Shown in pieces: positions 53,095-62,328 of a DNA stretch of 64,000 nt. Below the pieces are notes generated by a model. It made no database searches. It was not told the origin of the DNA and worked only from the letters and a program-made list of their open reading frames with translations. Position 1 is the first letter of the stretch, and each line of letters starts with the position of its first letter. Origin of the DNA: Promethearchaeota archaeon (GTDB lineage: Archaea; Asgardarchaeota; Lokiarchaeia; Sigyniarchaeales; SOKP01); contig JAUWGH010000006.1 in NCBI GenBank assembly GCA_030606485.1, positions 199,966 through 263,965 of the forward strand. Reading direction: 5' to 3'. The position numbers and the translations under genes were made by a program.

Positions 53095-54972
53095 ATGACA
53101 ACTCCAACTACTAATTCAATAATTACCAAAGAAAATATGTTAGGTGTAATAAAAATTGCTGATTTAATTGTTAAAAATGGTTTAGAAGATGCAGTTCTTA
53201 GTAGAGGCGAAGAGGCTGAAAGAAAACGAGAACTTTATCATAATGAGATAAGGCCTAAAATTGAAGATTATATAAGAAAAAATAATAAAACTCCAAATCT
53301 CATTTTAAAAAAATTTTTGGATAATTATATCGATGAAAATAACCTAAAAGACGAAATTGAATCAATAGGCCGCCATTTTTATGGTCAAAAATTATATGCT
53401 TATACATGGGCATCAATTACAAAAATAGATCCCAGTATTCCTAATAAAAAATTTTCTTTTTATCCTCAATTATACATTCTAATTAATAAAGATGGTATTA
53501 AATTTGGTTTTGATTATGGTTCTTATATCTCTAATGATAATGAGAAAGTAAAAATAGGCAAAAACGATTCAGAAATACAAGAAAACATTGTTAATTTTAT
53601 AAATACCAATCCTGCTTTAAAAATATATAAAAAATCAAATCCTAGCATAGAACCAAATCCGGAGGACAAAATAACTCTAGTAACTCCAGAAAATTTTAAG
53701 GATAAATGGGATAAAAATATTCATATTATTAAGTTCATATCTGAGGAAAATATCCCAGATGATATCGAAGCAGAAATAAAATCAACATTTGATACTCTCC
53801 TCTTTATTTTTTCTAAAACCTCTTTATTAAATATTCAAATTGAGCAACCAGAAACAAACGGTGAGACACTGCCTGAACAACCAGTTGCTCCACGCATACT
53901 CACTTATGGTGATATAAGAGCATCACTAAATATTTTTCATGATAAAATAAATCAATTAGGAGAAATTGATCTAAAGAAAGAGAATTTATATTTTAAAAAT
54001 GAAAAATCAATATTAACACAAATTAAAATTGCATTAGAAAAGGGTAAAAATCTTATTCTTATCGGACCACCAGGTACCGGAAAATCGAAATTAGCAAAGG
54101 CTATTTGTGAATATATATGTGGTCCTAACATGTATGTTATGAGTACGGCAACATCAGATTGGTCTACATTTGATACGATTGGTGGATACAGACCAAATGT
54201 TGAAGGATTATTGGAGTTTTTTCCTGGAATTTTTCTTCAATGTTTTATGGATGGAAAAACACCAGTAAATAAATGGTTGATAATAGATGAAATAAATAGA
54301 GCGGATATTGATAAAGCCTTTGGAGCATTATTTTCTGCCTTAACAGGTGATAATATACTATTACCATTTGAAATTTCTAAACCAGGAGAAACAGGAGAAA
54401 AGATTAAGATTTTTGGAAAACCTATTGACAAAATAAAAATCAAACCAAATCACTTCATTATTCCCCAAGATTGGCGAATTATTGCAACAATGAATACTTT
54501 TGATAAGAGCTCTTTATATGAAATGAGTTATGCTTTTATGAGACGCTTTGCTTTCATTAATATTTCGATACCCTTTTTAACAAATGAGGCAGATTATGAA
54601 AATCTGATAACCTTTTACATTAAAATCTGGGAAAATATAACTGATAGTGATATCAATAGTGATGAGTCAAAAAAGGTAATTATAAAAAATTTAGCAAAGA
54701 TGTGGTATGAAATTAGTAAATATCGAACAATCGGTCCAGCAATAATCGAAGATATTTATAAATATTTGCTATCAGATAACTCTGATTATATTTCCCCTTT
54801 AGATCTTTATGTTTTACCTCAATTTGAAGGTTTATCTGAACAAGATCAAATAGAATTCATAAGAGAAATTCAGAAAAAGGATTTTATTGGTAATAACAAG
54901 AGTGATTTAGTAAAATTTGCATCAGAATACTTCGGTATAAACAAAAATTTATTAAAACCAGAAGTAAAATGA
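53095..54972 (+). CDS. McrB-like AAA+ NTPase
   Basis: The 625-residue protein has an N-terminal domain of about 270 residues that includes a beta-rich DNA-recognition-like part (FYPQLYILINKDGIKFGFDY), then a McrB-type AAA+ domain: Walker A LILIGPPGTGKSKLAKAI near residue 325, IGGYRPNVEGLLEFFPGIF, Walker B KWLIIDEINRADIDKAFGAL near 400, and sensor IIATMNTFDKSSLYEMSYAF with the RRF arginine finger. McrB proteins use GTP to move on modified or foreign DNA and drive a McrC nuclease; the next gene codes for such a nuclease. Complete. Confidence 0.9.
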   Translation: MTTPTTNSIITKENMLGVIKIADLIVKNGLEDAVLSRGEEAERKRELYHNEIRPKIEDYIRKNNKTPNLILKKFLDNYIDENNLKDEIESIGRHFYGQKLYAYTWASITKIDPSIPNKKFSFYPQLYILINKDGIKFGFDYGSYISNDNEKVKIGKNDSEIQENIVNFINTNPALKIYKKSNPSIEPNPEDKITLVTPENFKDKWDKNIHIIKFISEENIPDDIEAEIKSTFDTLLFIFSKTSLLNIQIEQPETNGETLPEQPVAPRILTYGDIRASLNIFHDKINQLGEIDLKKENLYFKNEKSILTQIKIALEKGKNLILIGPPGTGKSKLAKAICEYICGPNMYVMSTATSDWSTFDTIGGYRPNVEGLLEFFPGIFLQCFMDGKTPVNKWLIIDEINRADIDKAFGALFSALTGDNILLPFEISKPGETGEKIKIFGKPIDKIKIKPNHFIIPQDWRIIATMNTFDKSSLYEMSYAFMRRFAFINISIPFLTNEADYENLITFYIKIWENITDSDINSDESKKVIIKNLAKMWYEISKYRTIGPAIIEDIYKYLLSDNSDYISPLDLYVLPQFEGLSEQDQIEFIREIQKKDFIGNNKSDLVKFASEYFGINKNLLKPEVK

Positions 54973-55056
54973 GTTATTTTTCTTTAATTTCTTCCCAAAT
55001 CCTAATAAAAAGAGTAAAAACCGCAGAAGTATTTTTAATCTCAATAGGTAATCAAT

Positions 55057-56409
55057 TTGACTAAAGTTAGTAAAGACGATTTAATTGAGGAGATAGCATC
55101 CGATTTTATTGCTTATCTAAAAAACGGTGTGATTAATACCGAGTCAATTGTCAAAAGATTAGAACTTCAGCTTAATACTAACATTTTTGATTTTTATAGA
55201 TTATTGAGAATTCATTTTGTTTTATGTGATGATGTAATCAATTTTGTTGAAAAATTGCCTTTAAGTTTGAGGAGAATCAAAACTAACGTGAAAACTGAAA
55301 CTGAAGTATCACACGGGGAAGTACGCGGGAAAATCAATTGGGGTATTACCATAAAACATAGATTTAGTGAAGACCCGATAAGCAAAATTCTATTTGTTTG
55401 TGATAAACGGGAAAAAAATTACGATATACCAGAAAATATTATTCTTAAAAAGATTATACACCTAATAACTACGATTTTATCTAATGATTTAAAAGATGCC
55501 ATAAGTAAAAAGCCGGATTGGCTTAAGATATGGGTAAATAAAAAAGATTTAAAGAATAGAATCAACTTGTTATATGCAAAAAACATTTATTTGAAAAGAA
55601 TCAAACCAACCGATAAAAAAATTACCATGAGAATAATTAGTCGTTCTCTAAAATCGAGAAATCCTCTATATAGAGATGCTACCGCACTTCTTTTAAAATA
55701 TAAAAACTTAATGAATTTTAATATCGATAAAAAAGAAACAATTCAAATTTTCAAAAATACATTTATTGAACCAGAACCCGAGACTTTATTCGAATTATAC
55801 TGGATTATTAAAATTCTCAATGAATTTACTGATTATAAACCAGAATATCAATTAATAGAATACGGAAATAATATTATTGCTAAATGGGAACTGGAAGATT
55901 ATAAGTATATAATTTACCACAATTCCACAGGGAGTTCCAACATCTCTTTTTTCGAGGGAATTTTAGATACATATAAGGATTTGAAAAAGAAAAATAATTA
56001 TATCGGTAGAAAACTCAAAGCTGCAAAAAAATTTTTTCTTTTAACTTCTAGAAAGTCACGTTCGTTGTGGGAAGGAAGACCGGATATTCTTATTGAAAAA
56101 TATGATAAAAACAATAATCTAATTCTCATATTCTTGGGAGAAGTGAAATATACACAAAATTATGATTATGCTCTTGATGGTTTAATGCAATTACTCGAAT
56201 ATATTGCCTTGGTTAAGGAAAGTGAAAGCTATTTAAAAGACTATTATAGGATTTATAAAAAAGTTAGAAGTGATAAAAAGAATGTGATTGGTGGATTATT
56301 TATCGATAATATAAAAGATTTTAAAATTTCAGATGATAACCAAATTAGAATATATAAATACAAAAAGAATAAAACATACAACATTAAAGATTATATATTA
56401 AATTTTTAG
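55057..56409 (+). CDS. McrC-like PD-(D/E)XK nuclease
   Basis: The 450-residue protein has a nuclease core near its C-terminus: SLWEGRPDILIEKYDKNNN, then ILIFLGEVKYTQNYDYAL near residue 365, giving the D and E-x-K of PD-(D/E)XK folds. The first 340 residues are helical with basic stretches (RIISRSLKSRNPLYRDAT). The start is TTG at 55057 with GGTAATC before it. It follows the McrB-like gene by 84 bases. The pair would form a type IV-like restriction system. The N-terminal region is not like classical McrC, so the detail is uncertain. Confidence 0.78.
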   Translation: MTKVSKDDLIEEIASDFIAYLKNGVINTESIVKRLELQLNTNIFDFYRLLRIHFVLCDDVINFVEKLPLSLRRIKTNVKTETEVSHGEVRGKINWGITIKHRFSEDPISKILFVCDKREKNYDIPENIILKKIIHLITTILSNDLKDAISKKPDWLKIWVNKKDLKNRINLLYAKNIYLKRIKPTDKKITMRIISRSLKSRNPLYRDATALLLKYKNLMNFNIDKKETIQIFKNTFIEPEPETLFELYWIIKILNEFTDYKPEYQLIEYGNNIIAKWELEDYKYIIYHNSTGSSNISFFEGILDTYKDLKKKNNYIGRKLKAAKKFFLLTSRKSRSLWEGRPDILIEKYDKNNNLILIFLGEVKYTQNYDYALDGLMQLLEYIALVKESESYLKDYYRIYKKVRSDKKNVIGGLFIDNIKDFKISDDNQIRIYKYKKNKTYNIKDYILNF

Positions 56410-56542
56410 AGCTAAATATCAATATGAAATCCCAATTTTTTAATATTTAATTAAAATGTAAATCAATTCAATTGAAAATATAATTGATAAATACATTTTT
56501 AATTTTAAAAAAAGATTTATAACCTGTTTGGAAAAAAATTAG

Positions 56543-57220
56543 GTGAAAGATAAAAATATGCTAAGTAAAACAATATTTAATCAACCTTATTTTCTAACAT
56601 TAAAAGAATTAAGATTTTGTGGAAGAATTGTTAATAATCTAAAAAATATTTTGATACAAAAATATCAAATTCAAAATTTTAAAGAAATTATTAAAAATCT
56701 ATTAGATTTAAATCTAATATATAAATCCCTTGATAGCGATAAAACGGGAGAACAAAAAGTATCTTTATATGTATTGACTCAAAAAGGAAGATATTTATTA
56801 GAATCCATATATGTCCTCGAAGATATATCATCGGGAAAAATCAATATAAATGAATACCTCTCCCTATTAAAACCTCAATTAAAGAATTCTATCTTTCTAA
56901 GTTTTGAGAACATCTGGACTATAATAAAAGAAAAAATTAAACCAGGAGTGATCTTATATTCTTTGAAACAAAGTAAGTCAAATGAAATTATAGCAATTAG
57001 TGAATTAGGTATTACGGTTAAAACTGAAAGAGGAACTGCCCTAATATATAAAATAGATATTAGAAAGGCTTGGTGTAATTTGGTTTTAGATGGCGTGTTA
57101 ATTCGAGATGAACATGAAAAATCTACTTATCGAAGCTCTTTTATGTTAATGTTATTTTCACAATTTGATTTTGTAATAGTAATTAATAAACCTCGCCTCT
57201 CCATAAAATTATCATTTTAA
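56543..57220 (+). CDS. winged-helix protein with an extra C-terminal domain, unknown
   Basis: The 225-residue protein has a winged-helix part in its first 90 residues (LTLKELRFCGRIVNNLKNI, then VSLYVLTQKGRYLLESIYV) and a C-terminal mixed alpha-beta part with TVKTERGTALIYKIDIRKAW and YRSSFMLMLFSQFDFV. The start is GTG at 56543. It is the last gene of the rightward group after the McrBC-like pair, separated by 133 bases; it could regulate the group. I do not recognise the C-terminal domain. Confidence 0.55.
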   Translation: MKDKNMLSKTIFNQPYFLTLKELRFCGRIVNNLKNILIQKYQIQNFKEIIKNLLDLNLIYKSLDSDKTGEQKVSLYVLTQKGRYLLESIYVLEDISSGKININEYLSLLKPQLKNSIFLSFENIWTIIKEKIKPGVILYSLKQSKSNEIIAISELGITVKTERGTALIYKIDIRKAWCNLVLDGVLIRDEHEKSTYRSSFMLMLFSQFDFVIVINKPRLSIKLSF

Positions 57221-57628
57221 ACGAAAATAATCATATGATTTTAAGTACACAATTTTTAGAATTGTGGAATTGATTGATGTAATAAATTAGTCTTGCTAAT
57301 CCTAAAGTAGGAAAAAACGTATTAAATATGATAATTAATCCAATTGAAAATAGAGAAGATTTAAATTATTTTAATTTTAATTGGAGTATCTTCTTTCTAT
57401 TATGACAAATATATAAATAGAACTTTATTGATAATTTAAATATAGAATTAATGGAATTATTAACAGAATCCATCGCATTTTAAAAAAGATAAGAATCAAT
57501 CTAACTCTTAATTAAGGAGATTTTTTTATTATATAATTATAAATATGATAATACGTGAAATTAACCGTTTCACGATCATTAAATTTTTTAGGTTTAATTA
57601 AATTTTAGAGACAATTTTCGTGATCTTA
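57221..57628. other. gap between convergent genes, with a hairpin
   Basis: About 400 bases between two gene ends. Apart from the hairpin at 57554-57574 nothing is recognised. AATCCAATTGAAAATAGAGA at 57336 resembles AATCCAATTGTAAATAGAGA at 39137, also just behind a gene end; this short match may be a remnant of a shared sequence. Confidence 0.5.
57554..57574. terminator. hairpin between convergent genes
   Basis: CGTGAAA-TTAACCG-TTTCACG forms a perfect 7-base stem with a 7-base loop, 55 bases behind the end of the leftward SIR2 gene and 334 bases behind the rightward winged-helix gene. AT-rich runs lie on both sides. It may end transcription from both directions or serve as a protein site. Confidence 0.45.
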
Positions 57629-58810
57629 TTATTCATACACCTGTAAAAATTCATTTATATCCTTACATAATGTAGGAGCTTTATCAAAATGTGTAAAGTC
57701 CACCGCAATTTGAGCTGCTGATTTATCAGGATTGACAATAATTAACTCTTCCAATTTATTTTTAGAAAAAACATCTAAAAAAAGCTTTTTAATTGAAAAA
57801 TCAGTTTGAGAGAATGAATATCCAATTATTATAAGTTGTTTACATTGCTCAAGATATAATTTTGCTAAATTCCAAAGCTCTTTAAAAGGATTTTGTTGAA
57901 TTAAATCATTTTTGTAAAGGACTGGAGTGATTATTAATGGATCTAACATCCAACCATTTAAATCAGGAGGTTCATTAATCCACCAAAACCCATTGATTAA
58001 AACAATTTGATTTATTAATTTTTGATCTTTATTTTTTGGTGTTGAATACTTATAAATAGGTAATACTTTAAACCAATTTAAAGAACCATGAAGTTTTAAA
58101 ATTTTCCATTCGTATAATGCATTATCTGGTATATTATAAAACTTATTTCGATCAATATATATTGGAGTTCCTGATTGGTAAAGTTGTACTTTGTTAAATT
58201 TAATTCCATAACTTAAGGGGCGATTCCAATTAAAATGACTATAAGTTATTAATTCATTTGGGATTTTGCTTAATCTCTTCCTAAGATCAATATCATAAAA
58301 AGATTTAGGTATTTCTGATCTAGGCATAGAAACAAGTTCAATTAATGCTTCTAGAATACAGTCATAATTAAAAGTAATTATGTTTGGCTTTTTCCTCCAA
58401 ATCAATTTAGTAAATACTCTTAAATCCTCCGATTTATAGCAATGTATTTCAAATTCTTTTAAAAATGAAGCCAAAAGATTTTTCAATTGAAAATTAATAT
58501 TTACTAATTGTAAATGTTCTTTAGGGTTTGTGGCATAATCAATTTCATTAATTTTTAATTGAAGGAAAGTGAAAATATCTTCCAAATTAAAGGGATTTTT
58601 AAGAAGATCATCTTTAGATTTCTTCCAATGATCTTGGATAAAGGTATAAAGAGGTTTCAATTTCTCAAAGTAAGCTTTATCTGTAAATTTTTCACTTTTA
58701 AGGATTGTTTGAAAAAAATTATTAGCTAGAGGTGGTTTTAATCCATTCCAATCCTCAACAGATTGGTTGAATCCCGCTCCTAATAAAAATAAGGTATTAG
58801 TATTAGTCAT
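57629..58810 (-). CDS. SIR2-domain protein (defence-type NADase/NAD-binding)
   Basis: The 393-residue protein has SIR2-like NAD-binding motifs: LFLLGAGFNQSVEDWN at the start, IITFNYDCILEALIE near residue 147, ILKLHGSLNWFKVLP near 235 and LIIIGYSFSQTDFSIKKLF near 332. SIR2 domains of this kind act as NAD-degrading effectors in several phage defence systems. It lies at the end of the leftward cluster with the radical SAM and TcmP-like genes. No STAND or Argonaute partner is next to it, so the sensor must be another gene of the cluster. Confidence 0.87.
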   Translation of the reverse strand: MTNTNTLFLLGAGFNQSVEDWNGLKPPLANNFFQTILKSEKFTDKAYFEKLKPLYTFIQDHWKKSKDDLLKNPFNLEDIFTFLQLKINEIDYATNPKEHLQLVNINFQLKNLLASFLKEFEIHCYKSEDLRVFTKLIWRKKPNIITFNYDCILEALIELVSMPRSEIPKSFYDIDLRKRLSKIPNELITYSHFNWNRPLSYGIKFNKVQLYQSGTPIYIDRNKFYNIPDNALYEWKILKLHGSLNWFKVLPIYKYSTPKNKDQKLINQIVLINGFWWINEPPDLNGWMLDPLIITPVLYKNDLIQQNPFKELWNLAKLYLEQCKQLIIIGYSFSQTDFSIKKLFLDVFSKNKLEELIIVNPDKSAAQIAVDFTHFDKAPTLCKDINEFLQVYE

Positions 58811-58884
58811 AATTTTATTTTAATTCATATTTAATTTCATATCAACTTATGTTTAAAATTTGATTTTTAAAACTAAAATTTAAT

Positions 58885-59496
58885 TTAAATCCATTTTTTT
58901 GTAAATTTTGAGTAGTTATATTGATCTATTATTTTAATAAGACTTTTCTCTGATAAATCAATATAACCTTTCACTTTTTCCGCTAATTTTTTTATCATTT
59001 TTGAAAAACTGATATATTTTTCTGCTGGATTCTCTTTATAGGAACAATTATAAGCTTTTGCTATACTTACATCCCAAAGGGGAAAGAATTTGGGAGCTAA
59101 AAGATGTAAAGCTTTAGCAGCAGAAACAGGACTTTTTTTAACTTTACCTTCATTAATTATAATTTTAGAAGCTTCAAGTAGTTCATTAAACAAATCTGTT
59201 ATGCATTCATTATCAAGGTCTGAAAATGTTAATATATCCCTCTTTCTAAAATCCTCCAAGAGGTTTAAATTTTTTTTTATAAATCTCTCGATTTCATCAA
59301 TATCTAGACTTGAATACCTATAGAAAGCTTGATTCCAGGTTAATAATAATACTCCAAGAGCATCAGCCATTTCAGTTGGATTCCCCCAAAAGTGGTTTAT
59401 AAGAAATGATGATACTTTATACATTGAATCTCGTTTTTCATTATCTTCAAATTTTTTGATACCTTCTCGAAAATCATTTTCTTCTGGAATTTCCAT
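58885..59496 (-). CDS. unknown helical protein of the TcmP/SIR2 cluster
   Basis: The protein of 203 residues is almost all helical. The best-defined segment, near residue 125, reads SAAKALHLLAPKFFPLWD and then VSIAKAYNC, a pattern (pocket lined by H, P, F, W, D) that resembles DNA glycosylase-like or DUF6308-like folds, but I cannot give a firm family. The ATG at 59496 is preceded by GATGAT; a second in-frame start lies nine bases upstream. It is 17 bases behind the TcmP-like gene and 74 bases ahead of the SIR2 gene. Confidence 0.55.
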   Translation of the reverse strand: MEIPEENDFREGIKKFEDNEKRDSMYKVSSFLINHFWGNPTEMADALGVLLLTWNQAFYRYSSLDIDEIERFIKKNLNLLEDFRKRDILTFSDLDNECITDLFNELLEASKIIINEGKVKKSPVSAAKALHLLAPKFFPLWDVSIAKAYNCSYKENPAEKYISFSKMIKKLAEKVKGYIDLSEKSLIKIIDQYNYSKFTKKWI

Positions 59497-59522
59497 TTTA
59501 ATCATCTTAAATAATGCTTAAA

Positions 59523-60545
59523 TTAAAAATTTCTTAAGTTTTTATATGTGAATCTATCTATCGTTTTAGATTTGCCCATAGCGATATCCCACATACTCTT
59601 AACATCCTCATCTGTCCAATATTTAAATCTTTTATTCCTGTAATGTTTAATCATCTCTAACCAATCTCCACTAACATCTTTTCTACAGCAAAACAATAGC
59701 GTATAGTAAAATCCTGATTTTGAAGCAATTTTTAATTTTTCGATCCTTCCGAATTTAATTTTTCTCAATTGTTCAACATATAAGTCGCTTAGTTCATTTC
59801 TCTTTGTATCAGGAGGGACTACTCTGCCAAAGAATCTTAGAACTTTTTTTGGATGTAGTTTTAAATTTCTAGCAATTCCTGCATCTTGAAAGGTTATAAT
59901 TATATCCCCAAAATCATGAATCTCTTTAATATTTCTTATTGTTTCATAATAAATGTCCATTCCTTGATTATCAATAACCATTAAATAATTAAAAGATTCA
60001 TCTTTCTTGCGAATCTCTTTTAAAATGTCTAAAACCCATTGATTTGAATCAATTTTATTTTTGTTAGTATTAATCTCTATATCAATATGATTTTGGATTG
60101 CGTTATTGAATGCTTTAAGTCTGTTATATAACACAGTTCTCTTATCTTGTTTAATATCATTGGAATAAATTTTGGAAAAACCATTATGCTTTTTATGAGA
60201 TATTAATGCAGCACTTATTGATGTTCCTGGAAAAATAAATTGATCTTTCCCAGCCTGTTTAGTTACTTTATTCATGCCAAAGCTACTTAACAGATCAATA
60301 AAATATAATTTAATATACGATCTTTTTCCTAAAATAGTCAAATATTCATCAATATAATGTCTAAATACAATCTGTTTTGTAGCCATCCACCAGCCTGCTT
60401 TATCATTTTTTTTATAAAAATGATTAGGATTTGATAAAGAGAAATTAGGAATTTTTCTTAAAAAGTTAGAATCTTCTATTAAATTTTTAATATTTTCTAA
60501 GTGAAATTCAAATTTAGTTTGGTCACTCAATTCGGGAAACGACAT
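59523..60545 (-). CDS. three-Cys-motif partner protein (TcmP-like)
   Basis: The 340-residue protein fits the TcmP family (TIGR04474): KQIVFRHYIDEYLTILG near residue 57, YIKLYFIDLLSSFGMN near 80, then FPGTSISAALISHKKH and YLMVIDNQGMDIYYETI near 190. Members occur beside a radical SAM three-Cys-motif protein, exactly as here (the gene at 60624, 78 bases upstream). A methyltransferase-like or nuclease-like Rossmann core has been suggested for the family; the function is not known. The end of the protein is basic. Confidence 0.83.
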   Translation of the reverse strand: MSFPELSDQTKFEFHLENIKNLIEDSNFLRKIPNFSLSNPNHFYKKNDKAGWWMATKQIVFRHYIDEYLTILGKRSYIKLYFIDLLSSFGMNKVTKQAGKDQFIFPGTSISAALISHKKHNGFSKIYSNDIKQDKRTVLYNRLKAFNNAIQNHIDIEINTNKNKIDSNQWVLDILKEIRKKDESFNYLMVIDNQGMDIYYETIRNIKEIHDFGDIIITFQDAGIARNLKLHPKKVLRFFGRVVPPDTKRNELSDLYVEQLRKIKFGRIEKLKIASKSGFYYTLLFCCRKDVSGDWLEMIKHYRNKRFKYWTDEDVKSMWDIAMGKSKTIDRFTYKNLRNF

Positions 60546-60623
60546 AATATAAATTAGAATAATTCGTATATTTGAGGTTTTTATCTCTTATTATTTGCAT
60601 AGATTAAATTAATATTTATTTTT

Positions 60624-61394
60624 TTAGATACTGGAAGATATGGAGTTAAATATACTATCCTTAATTCTTAGAAAAGAAGGATCATATTTTTTTGCGCGTT
60701 CTAATATTTTAAGTAAGTTTTCTTTGGAATTAATTTCTTTAATTGAGTCATAAATTATTTTATCTCTTAAATTTATATTTTTTCTGGAGATATAATTCAT
60801 TTTACCGATCCAAATTGATTCTGTTACATATGGAATTAATGTATCAACTAAATCAAAAGGATTATTATCTAAATAGGGTTCAATTGAGATACTAGTTTTA
60901 TATCCTTGGCTATAAGAAAATTTTAAAGCCTTAAATCTTTCCTCGAATTTTGGCGCTCCAGGCTCCCAAAACTTAAGTATTTCATTGTTTAATGAGGTAA
61001 TAGTAAATCTAAATTGAATCTGGTCTTTAAATTTTTGAAATTCTATACAAATTTTTTTAATACAATCAAATTTTGGCTTAGTAGTTATTAAAATCTCGTT
61101 TTGAGATTCAAGTAATTTTCTTAAGACAGTTAAACAATTATCTAAACTTTCTCTCGTAATATCATGAGAAGTAGGAAACATAACTCGACCTTGTCGCTTA
61201 TGATATCCCTTATCAATATATTTTTGGTTCGGTTCCATTATTTTCCATGTTTCTTCTGTCTTTCGATTAAAACGAATAGCCATTTTTTTTGCATAGCAAT
61301 ATCGGCAATTGTTTGAGCATCCAACATAACAGTTCACGTTACTATCGGCCCATTCTTTAGTTCCTAAAGTTATTTTTCGAGTTTTAGTCTCCAT
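60624..61394 (-). CDS. radical SAM three-Cys-motif protein (partner of TcmP)
   Basis: The 256-residue protein opens ITLGTKEWADSNVNCYVGC with the radical SAM cluster CSNNCRYCYAKKMA (CX3CX2C) near residue 25. Later parts, ILITTKPKFDCIKKICIEF near 110, FRFTITSLNNEILKFWEPG near 128 and TSISIEPYLD near 168, follow the family of Gp37/Gp68-like and spore photoproduct lyase-like radical SAM proteins. It should bind a 4Fe-4S cluster and SAM and might modify or repair nucleic acid. The gene heads the group with TcmP, the 203-residue protein and SIR2. Confidence 0.87.
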   Translation of the reverse strand: METKTRKITLGTKEWADSNVNCYVGCSNNCRYCYAKKMAIRFNRKTEETWKIMEPNQKYIDKGYHKRQGRVMFPTSHDITRESLDNCLTVLRKLLESQNEILITTKPKFDCIKKICIEFQKFKDQIQFRFTITSLNNEILKFWEPGAPKFEERFKALKFSYSQGYKTSISIEPYLDNNPFDLVDTLIPYVTESIWIGKMNYISRKNINLRDKIIYDSIKEINSKENLLKILERAKKYDPSFLRIKDSIFNSISSSI

Positions 61395-61592
61395 TATGTT
61401 TTATTTTTATTCTCAAATTATTTAAAAGAAAATTTAGTTAAAAATTGAAATACTTACCCGATTTTTTAAAATTGATAATATGTAGATATTCTCACTTTCA
61501 TAATATATTCACTAATACTAGTGATAATTTTCTAATTATAATTTTCAAATTAAAACATACTGAATTAAATAAAATGAGTTATTTCACGGTGA

Positions 61593-62306
61593 TTATAAGA
61601 CAAATGTGGTTGATCCAGATTGATTTGGATTTTTCATTTTTAATTTATATCCAAGTTTTACCATTTCATTAATGAATAGTTCAGATCTAAAATAATTTTT
61701 TAATATTTGACCATGTCGATGTCCATGAATAATTTTAATTTCTCCGCCTTTTCTAATTCTGCATTCCTCAAGATGGTTAATTATTTCCTCTTTTGCATCC
61801 CATAATGTTAATCCATGCAAGTTACATGTAATATTTTTAGGGTTATAATAATCTTTTTCTATAATTTGTTCTATTTTGTCTGAATACTTTATTGCTTTAT
61901 TTATTTTAGGCCAATCTGTCGGAGTTTTTTCTTTAAATTTATCCGTTATCCTTAGTGTTTTTCTTTTGTTTTTCATACTTTTCTTTTTTTGATCAAAAAT
62001 ATTCCACGATCTTGGATCTAATTTATTATATATTTTTTTTTCTTTAGTTTTTTTTAATTTTTCTTTAGTTTTTTTTAATTTTACATTATGTTTTGCAATC
62101 ATATGTTGGTTAAGGTCTGTATCATTAACAAATTTTTTTTCACATTTAGGACATATTATTCCATGTTCAGCCCTCCTATGCTTTCGTAGTTTTTTTTTAG
62201 TAGCAAATTTTTCTTTGCAATTAGGACATATAAAATTTTGAATATTTTTATTTACTTTTTGTTGTTCTCTATTCTTTTCTTTATAACTGGAACGTTTTCT
62301 AGTAAC
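61593..62306 (-). CDS. C2H2 zinc finger-Smr domain protein, start codon not canonical
   Basis: The open frame encodes 237 residues with two C2H2 zinc fingers (C27, C30, H43, H48 and C52, C55, H68, H73; CPNCKEKF and CPKCEKKF), a Lys-rich linker, and a C-terminal Smr domain (CNLHGLTLWDAKEEIINHL, then KIIHGHRHGQILKNYF and a STTFVL end). Smr domains are DNA or RNA endonucleases. The first legal ATG (62102) lies inside zinc finger 2 and would destroy both. GAGGTGAT at 62311-62318 is a perfect ribosome binding site, but at start distance only GTT (62306) is in frame. It lies 22 bases behind the CARF-wHTH gene. Confidence 0.82.
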   Translation of the reverse strand, partial: VTRKRSSYKEKNREQQKVNKNIQNFICPNCKEKFATKKKLRKHRRAEHGIICPKCEKKFVNDTDLNQHMIAKHNVKLKKTKEKLKKTKEKKIYNKLDPRSWNIFDQKKKSMKNKRKTLRITDKFKEKTPTDWPKINKAIKYSDKIEQIIEKDYYNPKNITCNLHGLTLWDAKEEIINHLEECRIRKGGEIKIIHGHRHGQILKNYFRSELFINEMVKLGYKLKMKNPNQSGSTTFVL

Positions 62307-62328
62307 TTTTATATCACCTCATAGAAAA

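Noticed and set aside
39131-57366. Similar short sequence (AATCCAATTG-AAATAGAGA) at 39137 and 57336 as attachment sites of an island
   Set aside because: The match is only about 20 bases with mismatches in AT-rich DNA and has no integrase or tRNA nearby.
61445-61672. Plus-strand frame between the radical SAM and Smr genes
   Set aside because: It overlaps the Smr end, has no ribosome binding site and an irregular composition.
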